The notes under the pieces are model-generated. The model was not told the origin of the DNA. It saw nothing but the letters and a program-made list of their open reading frames with translations, and did not search any database. Positions 1 to 10,720 of a stretch of 64,000 nucleotides of DNA are shown one piece after another. Source of the DNA: Aegilops tauschii subsp. strangulata. Lineage: Eukaryota; Streptophyta; Magnoliopsida; Poales; Poaceae. Numbering within the stretch: position 1 is the stretch's first letter; every line of letters starts with the position of its first letter. The stretch is from contig NC_053036.3 in assembly GCF_002575655.3 (NCBI RefSeq), positions 650,525,387 through 650,589,386 on the forward strand. Direction: 5' to 3'. A program made the position numbers and the translations under genes.

Positions 1-922
1 ATTAGTTAGTCCATTATAAAAGATATCAAGTATTTTATTTTTCTTAAGAGGATGATCAGGCAAAATATTTAATAATTGAAGCAACCTCCCCTAAGCTTGA
101 GGGAGATGCTCTTCCTCAAATTGCACAAACTTACATATTTCCTGTAAGGCGGCTTGTTTCTAATGAGCAAGAAAATATTTTTCGGAGAAGTAATATATCA
201 TATCTTGGGGAGTACGCACACAACCAGGAGCAAGAGTATTAAACCATTCTTTAGCATCCCCCTTTAATGAGAAAGGAAATAACTTAAGAATATAGTAGTA
301 GCGAATTTTTCCTCATGAGCAAAATGGTGGATATGTCATTTCATTTAGTAAGATGTGGCACAACAGTTTCAGTTTCATAACCATGAAAATGATCGGATTA
401 TACCTAAGTAATAAGTTTAGGATCAATAGAGAATTCATAATCCTTATCAGTAACAAAGATAGGAGAGGTTGCAAACTTAAAATCATATTTCATTCTTTCT
501 ATCATAGCCTTTTCATTCAGCGTACAATCAAGAAATTCTTCAGTAATCTCCCCATCCATAACATAACCTTGAGGTACCTTAGGCATTTCAAATCTAGTAG
601 GAGAGCTAGGCATAATAGGTGAATCATAATTTTTAGTAGTTTCTGCAGTCTCAAGTTCTTTAGCTTTCGCAATTTGTTCATCAAGAAATTCACCTAGTGA
701 CACAGATTCATCAAGCCAAGTATTGGCATTACCACACGTTTCATTTGCAACAGAAGTAGTATCATCAATTACTTGTGACATGTCAGAATGAATAGCAGGT
801 GGTGGTGTCGCAAGCCTACTTAAAACATAAGGTGAATCAAGTGCGGAAATAGATGGCGGTTCCTTACGTCCCCTCATCTTAGATAGTACGATCTTGGTCT
901 TGGCATCTTTCCGATTCTTCAT
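1..922 (-). pseudogene. gypsy gag, N-terminal part, broken
   Basis: The first ATG after the primer site is at 922 and the frame runs 173 codons to a stop at 404. Downstream (404 to 1) the same strand still encodes recognisable retrotransposon gag sequence, including YFSEKYF and LPQAWGRLLQLL-like segments, but with in-frame stops. The head of the protein (acidic, Ser/Thr-rich) is typical of the leader of Triticeae gypsy gag. Known for the family: Gag forms the virus-like particle in the cytoplasm. Inferred: this copy is not functional. No protease, RT or integrase is visible inside the window. Confidence 0.75.
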
Positions 923-975
923 AGTGATCAACAGATAAATAATTCTCAAGTGAACTCAATAAATAGAGCTATGCT

Positions 976-992
976 CCCCGGCAACGGTGCCA
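976..992 (-). other. Primer binding site, tRNA-Asp type
   Basis: On the minus strand the 17 bases read TGGCACCGTTGCCGGGG, complementary to the 3' end of plant tRNA-Asp except for one base. It lies 13 bases downstream of the LTR end, where minus-strand DNA synthesis would be primed. Confidence 0.75.
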
Positions 993-1005
993 GAAAAAAA
1001 GGTCT

Positions 1006-2420
1006 TGGTAACCCACAAGTATATGGGATCGCGACAGTCTTCCAGGGTAGTATTTCACCCAAATTTATTAATTCGACACAAGGGGAGCGAAAGAATATTT
1101 ATGAGCCTTAGAAGTTGAGTTGTCAATTCAACCACACCCGGAAAGCTAAATATCTGCACTAAAGTATTTAGTAGCACAGTAGTATGGTAGTTTCATAATA
1201 GTGGTAACAGTAGCATTAGTAACGATGACAGTAATAGTAGCAGTATTGTAGTTATTGTAACATTAGCAACAACAGTAGTAACTTAGCAAAGATCAATATG
1301 AGCGAAGTGTAGTCATTGGATCATCGATGGATATTTGTGTTGGATGACATTCATCATGTAACAATCACAACCTAGAGCGATACACAATAGCTCCAACTCA
1401 TCAATTCAATGTAGGCATGTATTCCGTATATAGTCATATGTGTTTATAATAAAAACTTGCATGATATCTTTTGTCCTACCCTCCTGTGGCAGCGGGATCC
1501 GTAAGGTAATCTAAGGGATATTAAGTCCTCCTTTTAATAGAGAATCAGAACAAAGCATAAACACATGGTGAATACATGATCTCCTCGAATTACAGTCATC
1601 CCCGGAGAGTATCCCAATTATTGTCACCTCCGGGTCCATGGTTCAGAATAATAACAAGTGCATACAACTAGCAGATAGGATCAAGAACTCAAAATATTTA
1701 TGAAAACATAGAGGGTTTAGATCTGAAATCATGGCACTCAATCCCTAGTGACAAGCATTAGGCATAGCAAAGTCATAGCAACATCAATCTCAGAACATAG
1801 TGGATATTAGGGATCAAGCCCTAATAAATTGACTCAATTACATGAGAAATACCATCCAACTCCATCAGCATCCAACAAACCTATGAAGGAATTACTCACT
1901 CCCGGGGGTGAGCATCATGAAATTGTTGATGGAGGATGGTTGATATGACGACAGTGACGAATCCCCCTCTCGGGGGCCCCAAATGGACTCCAGAACAGCC
2001 CCCCTGATGAACAACAAGAGGTGGTAGCAGCTCCGTATAGTAAAACATGATGAACCTTTTTCTCTCTCTTTTTTTCTCGGGGAAACAGAATTTATAGGCT
2101 TGGAATTTGGTCAGACGGCCACCTGTGTGACCCACAAGGCATCAGGGTGCGCCCTAGGGGTAGGCACGCCCTGTTACCTTGTGAGCAACTGATGGCGCCT
2201 ACCCAGTGGATCTTCATTCCAATATTATTTGTTTATTTAATAAAAAATATCCGCAATGTTTCGTCCGATTCTGAGAACTTTTATTTCTGATAAAAACAAC
2301 ATCATGGTAGTTCTGCTAAAAACAGTCTCGGTCCGGGTTAGTTTCATTCAAATCATGCAAATTGGAGTCCACAACAATAGCAAAAGTGTTTGGAAAAGTA
2401 GATACGACGGAGACGTATCA
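1006..2420 (-). repeat. 5' LTR of the gypsy element
   Basis: A 1415-bp terminal repeat oriented on the minus strand, with short inverted TG/CA ends. Small open frames inside it have no recognisable product and are chance frames. The second LTR is outside the window, so age cannot be estimated. Confidence 0.8.
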
Positions 2421-3446
2421 GTCCACGTCCATGAGCTGGGGTATGTTCAACATGGTCTTCACTTCTCAGTTCGCCGGTCCTCACAGGCACGACGATGTCA
2501 ACATCCTGGTGGCGGGGTGTAACCTGCTTAGTCGGCTCAGATAATGGGGCGACTGAGCGGACGACATTGTCTTACTCGTGGTCTTCTGCTGGTGGGTGAA
2601 ACTGGTCTTGTGCTTGTTGCATTAGCGAGGAGACAACTAAGAAATTACTTGCCTCTTCGCCACTAGAAGGCATCCTCTCTTGAGGAGATCTCTCAGCCAA
2701 CCAATAAGGGGCACCTTGAGTCCGTCAAATAGTTAGAAATCTTTCCAGCGATGAACAGTCGGGTTTCTCCAGTGAGACCTCAATTGACTTGGGGGCTACT
2801 GTCGGGGTTATACCCACGGGGTAGGTCCAAGTATGGAAATATCTCGGCTAAGAGCCATAGCCCATCAAGGATACGGTCTAGAAGTATGTGGGTCAAGGGA
2901 AATACTTCCAGCCCACAAGCGTTACGGACCAAGATAGTGAAAGCTAAAGAGCTTCTCATGATCAGGCCAAGTCATAACAGCTGGATCCTACACCCCTAGA
3001 TGGAGAAGGCCCAACAGTCGGTCACCATGAAGGCGGGAGCAGTCGGACATTCTGCCGTCGGTTGCGACCTAGGATAAATGACCCCCACGATGTCTTAATT
3101 ACTTTTGTTACCTAACGGTGTTATAATCTAGTTAAATAAGGCAATTACTAGCCGTAATGACTATGAGGAGTCGGCCATGAACAACATTAATACCAGCCCA
3201 TTATGACACCCCTTCTAGCACACTCTATATAAGCCGGGAGGAGGGCACCAGACTGAGGGTTGAACTCTTTCATAGTGTACCTTACGCCAAGAGTTAAGAG
3301 CATCACAGAAGTAGGGAATTACCTCCACTAGAGAGGGTCTGAATATGTACAAATCCATGGGTGTACTCCCGTCTGTACTGATCGATAGATATCATTGCCT
3401 CTACATACAAACCCCTTATAGCATTGTCTGGATTATATCCACGACA
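2421..3446 (+). mobile_element. 3' end of a second LTR retrotransposon with its LTR
   Basis: Bases 2421-2799 look like untranslated 3' internal sequence and end in a purine-rich tract (GACTTGGGGGCTAC) typical of Triticeae gypsy polypurine tracts. The LTR follows at 2800-3446 (647 bp), starting TGTCGGGG and ending CCACGACA. A TATA-like CTATATAA lies at 3224-3231. No 5-bp duplication is visible because the gypsy element at 1-2420 has cut into this one. The 20 bases after the LTR faintly resemble a primer site, so a 5' LTR cannot be fully excluded. Confidence 0.6.
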
Positions 3447-3842
3447 GCTTTGGACCTGGTGTGGGAAAAGACCGATTTAAGCGTTCCTACTCAGCTAGAC
3501 CCGTAGGAGCTTTAAACATGGAACGGGCCATGATTTAGGTGCAAGGCAAGCAATCAAACAGGCCAAAACTACATGGCGCGGCCTGACGCAATGTAGGCTA
3601 CGGCTACCAAACACGCCAATGTGTATGGCTCCATTTTATTTCATACCGGCATACAAGCTTTTCTTTCTCTCCCTCTCAGTGCATGTCGTAGATTGGCTGT
3701 TCAATTTTTCAATGTGTGCAATCGTCTACCTAGCAGAGTACAACGGTGCCATTAAAATACTATTGAGATCCAATCTCTAGCAGCGCTTTTTTTTGCACAG
3801 AACACTTTCTGAAAAAAACCAAAATATATATGTGTAAGGCCA
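3447..3842. other. Unassigned spacer
   Basis: I see no gene, RNA or clear repeat border here. Open frames are short and none resembles a known family. Confidence 0.4.
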
Positions 3843-3851
3843 AAAAAGAAA

Positions 3852-4701
3852 GGGACAATTGCATTTTTGCCCCTAGTTGGTTCCTACCCACGGGTTTTGC
3901 CCTTACTTTTCGAGCTTGCTCAGTTTTGCCCTTACTTTTTCCGTTGAGGTCCCTCCAATGCCCTTTGACCGTTTGACCAAAACATTGAAAATTCATATGA
4001 ACTCGGAAAAATGCAAATAAGATATCAAAATATGTAGATAAACATTACCTTTATGTGCATATCATTTGCATTCAGGACAAAAGCACACTTTAAACTACCT
4101 GAGGTAATTAATATTATTAACATTATTAAAAATAAAAAGGTATAAACAATATTTTTTTCATGAATAAAAATTACAATGCAAATGTAGGTAATGTTTTCTG
4201 AACATCCTAATATCTTATTTGCATTTTTCTGAGTTCGTATCAACTTGTTATGAAGTTTCCAAATAATGGTCAAAGTCATTAGAACATTCTTAACAAGATG
4301 ATACGAACTCAGAAAAATGCAAATAAGATATCTGGATGTTCAGAAAACATCACCTACATTTGCATGTATTTTTTATTCATGAAAAATATATATTATTTAT
4401 ACCTTTTTATTTTTGATAATGTTAATAACATTAATTACCTCAGGTAGTTTAAAGGGTGCTTTTGTCCTGAATGCAAATAATATGCACATAAAGGTAATGT
4501 TTATCTGAACATTTTGATATCTTATTTGCATTTTTCCGAGTTCATATGAATTAGTTATGAATTTTCAAAGTTTCGGTCAAACGGTCAAAGGGCATTCGAG
4601 GGACCTCGACGGAAAAAGTAAGGGCAAAACTGAGCAAGCTCGAAAAGTAAGGACAAAACCCGTGGGTAGGAACCAACTAGGGGTAAAAATGCAATTGTCC
4701 C
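3852..4701. mobile_element. Foldback / Mutator-like MITE, 850 bp
   Basis: The two halves are long imperfect inverted copies: about 3852-4255 pairs with about 4290-4701, both outer ends reading GGGACAATTGC. The element is flanked by a perfect 9-bp direct repeat AAAAAGAAA (3843-3851 and 4702-4710). A 9-bp duplication with long inverted arms fits a non-autonomous Mutator-superfamily or foldback element. It encodes no transposase. Two mirror-image open frames of about 80 codons come from the two arms and are not genes. Confidence 0.8.
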
Positions 4702-4710
4702 AAAAAGAAA

Positions 4711-4844
4711 ACCAAATCTGTACTGTTTATTCTAAGGATACTTGTGCTTCGGATTACTTATCGGGAAAAACTAACTGGCAACCAATCGCTGAGAAGGGGT
4801 GACAAGCGAACCCTTCTTAGTGGTAATTTTAGTTTGAGATGGGA
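4711..4844. other. Unassigned spacer
   Basis: Short stretch between the foldback element and the hairpin. Nothing recognisable. Confidence 0.4.
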
Positions 4845-5067
4845 TCAAAAGATAGCCGTTTAAAAACGAAAACTGCTGACAGAAACTATCATGTCGCTAT
4901 GAATAAACTGTCATCCACTCAAACTAGAAATGACACCGAAATCGTTCGCAAATGTCACTCCCTCTGACGATTTCGGTGTCATTTCTAGTTTAAGTGGATG
5001 ACAGTTTATTCAGAGCGACATGATAGTTTCTGTCAGCAGTTTTCGTTTTTAAACGGCTATCTTTTGA
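4845..5067. repeat. 223-bp near-perfect hairpin (MITE-like)
   Basis: Arms of about 100 bp (4845-4951 and 4968-5067) are almost exact reverse complements around a loop of about 21 bases. The outer ends are TCAAAAGATAGCC and its complement. TA is present at symmetric positions inside the ends, but no clear target duplication lies outside. It directly abuts the DUF247 fragment. Transcription would give a long dsRNA stem. Confidence 0.7.
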
Positions 5068-5803
5068 GAAGATCCACGAGCACATCGCAGGAGGCGCCGG
5101 CATGTCCGTCCTCCAAAACATGGCCGTCTCTGTCCAGGAACTCTACATCAGCAAGAAGCTGCGGCCGGCGCCGCGGCAGGCGTCCCAGTTGCTCCACCTG
5201 GTGCATCACTACTTTCAGCCAACCAATCCGCCTCCGGAAATGGCAGCGAGCACGGCACGGCGCAGCGGCCGGTGGCGCCGGGCGACGGAGTACGGCAGGT
5301 ACGGCGGCATGCATGCGGTTCAAGCGCCGGGCCTTCGTGAACGGCGAGGAGTGGACCGTCCTCGACGTGCGCCTTAAGCGAGGCACACTGTGCATCCCCC
5401 ATCTGCGGGTCGACAGCAACACGTGGGCCGTCCTGCGTAACCTGATGGCGCTGGAGGAGCGGCGTACTGCCTCTTCATGTCACAGGTGGCCGGTACGGTG
5501 GAGGACGTCAGGCTACTGGTTAACGCAGGGATCGTCGAGCACTTCCTGCCGAGTGACGAGCAGGTCGCTCAAGGCTTCGCGGACCTCTGCAATGGGGTGG
5601 TCATGGACGTCGACAACCTTGACCGGAACTACCTCAAGCCCATCTGGCACAAGCTGCAGGAACGCTGCCAGAGCCGCGTGTTTAGATTCATGGGATGGTT
5701 CTGCCATGACCGCCACCTCGGTATCGGTATGGCTATCGTGTTCCTTATGGCTGTCATCAAGTCACGCAGACGTTCTATGCAGTTACCGGCCGGAGGTGAC
5801 TAG
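5067..5803 (+). pseudogene. DUF247 family gene fragment, C-terminal half, frameshifted
   Basis: DUF247 proteins are plant proteins with a C-terminal membrane segment; some DUF247 genes sit at grass self-incompatibility loci, and the biochemical role is unknown. Here the half after the ENQIP region is present in three successive frames: LLHLVHHYFQPTNPPP near 5200, GEEWTVLDVRLKRGTLCIP near 5350-5400, and AGTVEDVRLLVNAGIVEHFL from about 5490, ending at a TAG at 5801. Two frameshifts separate the pieces and the N-terminal half is missing, cut off by the hairpin. A close paralogue lies on the other strand at 32368-33736. The C-terminal hydrophobic stretch (GIGMAIVFLMAVI) is retained. Confidence 0.8.
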
Positions 5804-6305
5804 AGTCTGTATAATTAGTTCTCAGGGCATGAGTCGATCATATCCCACATTTAGGGTAGTCTTCTTTGTTGTTGTTTTTCTTTTTGAGGCTAGTGTGCTT
5901 TGTTGTTTTGTCCGTTGAATGAACGGTAGTCTCATAGTTACTTTTTTCTGTTCCTCTTTTGTCCCCTCCCTTTAGAATGGTCAGCTGCTTTAAAAGAGCC
6001 CGATGTGTTGGTAAGGCATCTCCAGCGCTAACCTCAATTTGGACACGGTATCATTTCGTGGGCCGATGGAGACCAGCCTATCCAACCATAGTCACATACA
6101 TTTCAAACCACATTTCCACAAACCGGTCGAATTTTCATTTAAACCATACGAAAACATTGACATTCCAAACATATTTCAATTAAACTATAAAGGAGTAGGC
6201 TAGGCTATTCTAACCTAGTCTATCGCCAAACCTATTCCTACGACATCTCTTCCCTATGTTTGGCAGCCCAATCACCGAAACGTTGTAAGGCCCGGAGGTA
6301 TATGC
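5804..6305. other. Downstream spacer and possible end of a DNA element
   Basis: No gene seen. From 6013 the sequence begins AAGGCATCTCCA, whose inverted copy ends at 28633, so this may be the left part of an element now split by the LINE. The last 15 bases (6291-6305) are the left target duplication of that LINE. Confidence 0.4.
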
Positions 6306-6517
6306 TTTTTTTTAAAACGAAGACGCTCGACGCGTCCGGTTTTAACTTTATAAAGCCCTCAATAGGCAGCCTACACACAGATAAAGTCTTACTACATGTC
6401 CAGAACCCTCAAAAGATCAAACGATACGAGGGCATTAAGTTTCGGGCTACAAGCCTTAGACGGCTAGGCCAGAGCATGCAGGCTCGAAGCGATGAAGCCA
6501 AAAGGTGCCACCAAACC

Positions 6518-6789
6518 CTACGGTTGCGGCGCAGGAGCTCTTGCCAAAGTGTATACCTGACGAAGACGGGCAATGGCGAGCTGCAGGAGATCAACGTCTT
6601 GATGCCTTCCCAGCGGCGCCCACTGCTGCAAAAAGATGACACATTTGAAGATAACATCAGCCGGATGTGAGGGGAAGACTCCCTCGATCGTAAGTTTGTT
6701 CCTAATGCGCCACAGTGCCCAAAGTAATGCCCCCACGCAGTACGACATGACACGTCTAGCAGAACCAGAGACCGACGATAGGAGAGCGC
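6518..6789 (-). pseudogene. LINE ORF2 C-terminal tail
   Basis: Continues the frame from 25574 after removal of the gypsy element (SELGA joins ALLSSVSGSARR). It contains the LLWALWRIRNKLTIEG motif typical of the end of plant LINE ORF2 and stops at 6518. The 3' untranslated part and T-run (poly-A) follow to 6306. Confidence 0.8.
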
Positions 6790-8359
6790 TGATACGTCTC
6801 CAACGTATCTAATTTTTGATTGTTCCATGCTATATTATATTCTGTTTTGGACATTAATGGGCTTTATTATACACTTTTATATTATTTTTGGGACTAACCT
6901 ATTAACCGGAGGCCCAGCCCAGAATTGCTGTTTTTTGCCTATTTCAGAGTTTCGCAGAAAAAGAATATCAAACAGAGTCCAAACGGAATGAAACCTTCGG
7001 GAACGTGATTTTCGGAACGAACGTGATTCAGAGGACTTGGACCCTACATCAAGACATCAACCAGGAGGGCACGAGGTAGGGGGCGCGCCTACCCCCTGGG
7101 CGCGCCCTCCACCCTCGTGGGCCCCACGTTGCTCCACCGACGTACTTCTTCCTCCTATATATAACTACGTACCCCCAAACTACCAGATACGGAGCCAAAA
7201 ACCTAATTCCACCGCCGCAACCTTCTGTACCCATGAGATCCCATCTTGGGGCCTTTTCCGGAGCTCCGCCGGAGGGGGCATCGATCACGGAGGGCTTCTA
7301 CATCAACACCATAGACTCTCCGATGATGTGTGAGTAGTTTACCTCAGACCTTCGGGTCCATAGTTATTAGCTAGATGGCTTCTTCTCTTTTTTTGGATCT
7401 CAATACAATGTTCTCCCCCTCTCTAGTGGAGATCTATTCAATGTAATCTTCTTTTGCGGTGTGTTTGTTGAGATCGATGAATTGTGGGTTTATGATCAAG
7501 TTTATCTATGAACAATATTTGAATCTCCTCTGAATTCTTTTATGTATGATTGGTTAGCTTTGCAAGTCTCTTCGAATTATCAGTTTGGTTTGGCCTACTA
7601 GATTGATCTTTCTTGCAATGGGAGAAGTGCTTAGCTTTGGGTTCAATCTTGCGGTGTCCTTTCCCAGTGACAGTAGGGGCAGCAAGGCACGTATTGTATT
7701 GTTGCCATCGAGGATAACAAGACGGGGTTTATATCATATTGCATGAGTTTATCCCTCTACATCATGTCATCTTGCTTAAAGCGTCACTCTGTTCTTATGA
7801 ACTTAATTACTCTAGATGCATGCTGGATAGCGGTCGATGTGTGGAGTAATAGTAGTAGATGCAGCCAGGAGTCGGTCTACTTGTCTCAGACGTGATGCCT
7901 ATATACATGATCATACCTAGATATTCTCATAACTATGCTCAGTTCTGTTAATTGCTCAACAGTAATTTGTTCACCCACCGTAATACTTATGCTCTCGAGA
8001 GAAGCCTCTAGTGAAACCTATGGCCCCCGGGTCTATTTTCCATCATATTAATCTTCCAACAGTTAGCTATTTTATTACCTTTTATTTTACTTTGCATCTT
8101 TATCATAAAAATACCAAAAATATTATCTTATCATATCTATCAGATCTCACTCTCGTAAGTGACCGTGAAGGGATTGACAACCCCTTTATTGCGTTGGTTG
8201 TGAGGATTTATTTGTTTGTGTAGGTGCGAGGGACTCGTGCGTGGTCTCCTACTGGATTGATACCTTGTTTCTCAAAAACTGAGGGAAATACTTACGCTAC
8301 TTTGCTGCATCACCCTTTCCTCTTCAAGGGAAAACCAACGCAGTGCTCAAGAGGTAGCA
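6790..8359 (+). repeat. 5' LTR of the Sabrina-like element
   Basis: 1570 bp, starts TGATACGTCTCC and ends GAGGTAGCA. Contains a CTATATATA promoter-like box near 7155. The matching 3' LTR is 22191-25568. Confidence 0.9.
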
Positions 8360-8370
8360 AGAAGGATTTC

Positions 8371-8456
8371 TGGCGCCGTTGCCGGGGAGATTCGCGCCAA
8401 GTCAAGTCAAGATTTGACTCCCAGCAACGAGCCATTTCTGGCGCCGTTGCCGGGGA
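8371..8456 (+). other. Duplicated tRNA-Asp primer binding site
   Basis: TGGCGCCGTTGCCGGGGA, an exact 18-base complement to the 3' end of plant tRNA-Asp, occurs at 8371-8388 and again at 8439-8456, each preceded by ATTTC. The first lies 11 bases after the LTR. The 68-bp spacing suggests a tandem duplication of the priming region. Confidence 0.85.
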
Positions 8457-8647
8457 GTCTACGCAAAAGTCAACATACCAAGTACCCATCACAAACCCTT
8501 ATCTCCCGCATTACATTATTTTCCATTTGCCTCTCGTTTTCCTCTCCCCCACTTCACCCTTGCCGTTTTATTCGCCCTCTCTTTTCCGTTCGCCTTTTTT
8601 CCGCTTGCATCTTGTTTGCTCGTGTGTTGGATTGCTTGCTTGTCACG

Positions 8648-9871
8648 ATGGCTCAAGATAATACCAAATTGTGTGACTATACCAATGCCAACAACAATGA
8701 TTTCCTCCGATTGCTCCTCTTACCGATACTGAATCTTGTGAAATCAATGCTGCTCTGTTGAATCTTGTCATGAAAGATCAATTCGCCGGCCTTCCTAGTG
8801 AACATGCCGCTACCCATCTAAATAGCTTCGTTGATTTGTGTGATATGCAAAAGAAGAAAGATGTGGATAATGATATTGTAAACTGAAGCTATTTCCTTTT
8901 TCGCTTAGAGATCGTGCTAAAGCTTGGTTTTCATCTTTGCCTAAAAATAGTATTGATTCTTGGAATAAGTGCAAAGATGCTTTTATCTCTAAGTATTTTC
9001 CTCCCGCTAAGATCATCTCTCTTATAAATGATATCATGAATTTTAAGCAACTTGATCATGAACATGTTGCACAAGCTTGGGAGAGGATGAAATTAATGAT
9101 ACACAATTTCCCTACACATGGTTTCAATTTGTGGATGATTTTACAAAAATTTTATGCCGGATTGAATTTTGCTTCTAGAAATCTTTTAGATTCGGCCGCG
9201 GGAGGCACTTTTATGGAAATCACTTTAGGAGAAGCTACTAAACTCCTAGATAATATTATGGTTAATTATTATCAATGGCACACCGAAAGATCTACTAATA
9301 AAAAGTGCATGCGATAGAAGAAATTAATGTTTTGAGTGGAAAGATGGATGAACTTATGAAATTATTTGCTAATAAAAGTGTTTCTTCTGATCCTAATGAT
9401 ATGCCTTTGTCTACCTTGATTGAGAATAATAATGAATCTATGGATGTGAATTTTGTTGGTAGGAATAATTTTGGTAACAACGCGTATAGAGGAAACTTTA
9501 ATCCTAGGCCGTATCCTAGTAATTCCTCTAATAATTATGGTAATTCCTACAACAATTCTTATGTAAATTTTAATAAGATACCTTCTGAATTTGAGACTAG
9601 TGTTAAGGAGTTTATGAATTCGCAAAAGAATTTCAATGCTTTGCTTGAAGAAAAATTGCTTAAAGTTGATGAATTGGCTAGGAACGTTAATAGAATTTCT
9701 CTTGATGTTGATTCTTTGAAATTTAGATCTATTCCTCCTAAGCATGATATCAATGAGTCTCTCAAAGTCATGAGAATTTCCATTGATGAGTTCAAAGAAA
9801 GAACCGCTAGGATGCGTGCTAAGAAAAATTGTTTTGTGAAAGTGTGTTCTTCTAGTTTCTATGAAAAATAA
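8648..9871 (+). pseudogene. gypsy gag, several frameshifts
   Basis: The ATG at 8648 follows the primer region. Gag sequence continues through at least three frames: the start (MAQDNTKLCDY), then a typical retrotransposon gag core from about 8880 (AWFSSLPKNSIDSWNKCKDA, FISKYFPP, ERMKLMIHNFPTHG), then from 9305 an Asn-rich linker and a coiled-coil-like region. Breaks occur near 8705, 8890, 9310 and 9845. Known role: capsid formation. Inferred: no functional Gag from this copy. Confidence 0.8.
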
Positions 9872-10720
9872 AGATGAAGATCTAAAAGTTATTGATGTGT
9901 CCCCTATTAAATCTTTGTTTTTCAATATGAATCTTGATAATGATGGGACTGAATATGATCCACCTTTACCTAGAAGGCGTTCCAAAAATTCGGAGTTTTT
10001 AGATCTTGATGCAAAAATTGGTAAAAGTGGGATTGAAGAGATCAAAACTCTAGATATTAATGTACCCACTATTTTGGATTTCAAGTAATTTAATTATGAT
10101 AATTGCTCTTTGATAGATTGTATTTCCTTGTTGCAATCCGTGCTAAATTCTCCACATGCTTATAGTCAACACAAAGCTTTTACTAAACATATCGTTGATG
10201 CTTTGATGCAATCTTATGAGAAAAACTTGAGTTGGAAGTTTCTATCCCTAGAAAACTTTATGATGAGTGGGAACCTACTATTAAAATTAAAATTAAAGAT
10301 CATGAATGCTATGCTTTGTGTGATTTGGGTGCTAGTGTTTCCACGATCCCAAAAACTTTGTGCGATTTGCTAGGTTTCCGTGATTTTGATGATTGCTCTT
10401 TAAACTTGCACCTTGCGGATTCCACCATTAAGAAACCTATGGGAAGAATTAATGATGTTCTTATTATTGCAAATAGGAATTATGTGCATGTAGATTTTAT
10501 TGTTCTTGATATAGATTGCAATCCTTCATGTCCTATTATCCTTGGTAGACCTTTCCTTAGAACGATTGGTGCAATTATTGATATGAAGGAAGGGAATATT
10601 AGATTCCAATTTCCGTTAAGGAAAGGCATGGAACACTTGCCTAGAAAGAAAATAAAATTACCTTATGAATCTATTATGAGAGCCACTTATGGATTGCCTA
10701 CCAAAGATGGCAATACCTAG
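9872..10720 (+). pseudogene. gypsy gag tail and retropepsin-like domain
   Basis: From 10232 a 162-codon frame contains ALCDLGASVSTIP (the DLGA version of the aspartic-protease active site) and CPIILGRPFLRTIGAIID, the usual closing flap region of gypsy proteases. It ends at a TAG at 10718-10720, and no RT follows. The stretch 9872-10231 still resembles linker sequence but is split by stops and frameshifts. Confidence 0.75.

Larger units (their letters stand above)
1..2420 (-). mobile_element. Ty3/gypsy LTR retrotransposon, 5' part only
   Basis: Read on the minus strand this is 5' LTR (2420 to 1006), a primer site and the start of gag; the rest lies left of the window. The LTR begins TGATACGTCTCC and ends TTACCA, so it has TG...CA ends. 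The primer site and gag start resemble Triticeae gypsy families with tRNA-Asp priming. The right border abuts the 3' internal region of another LTR element, so this element is an insertion into it. The 5-bp target duplication cannot be checked because the other end is outside the window. Confidence 0.85.

Noticed and set aside
3760..4802. Mirror-image frames beginning MNFQ at both ends of the foldback
   Set aside because: They arise from the inverted arms and read through the element border into unrelated flanks; no family resemblance.
4998..5918. 306-codon frame across the hairpin and DUF247 fragment
   Set aside because: Only its middle (about 5320-5470) is DUF247 in the right frame; the rest is hairpin or out-of-frame sequence.
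9362..10084. 240-codon minus-strand frame opposite gypsy gag
   Set aside because: Antisense of AT-rich gag codons, Ile/Arg-rich, with no domain; the plus strand carries the gag features.
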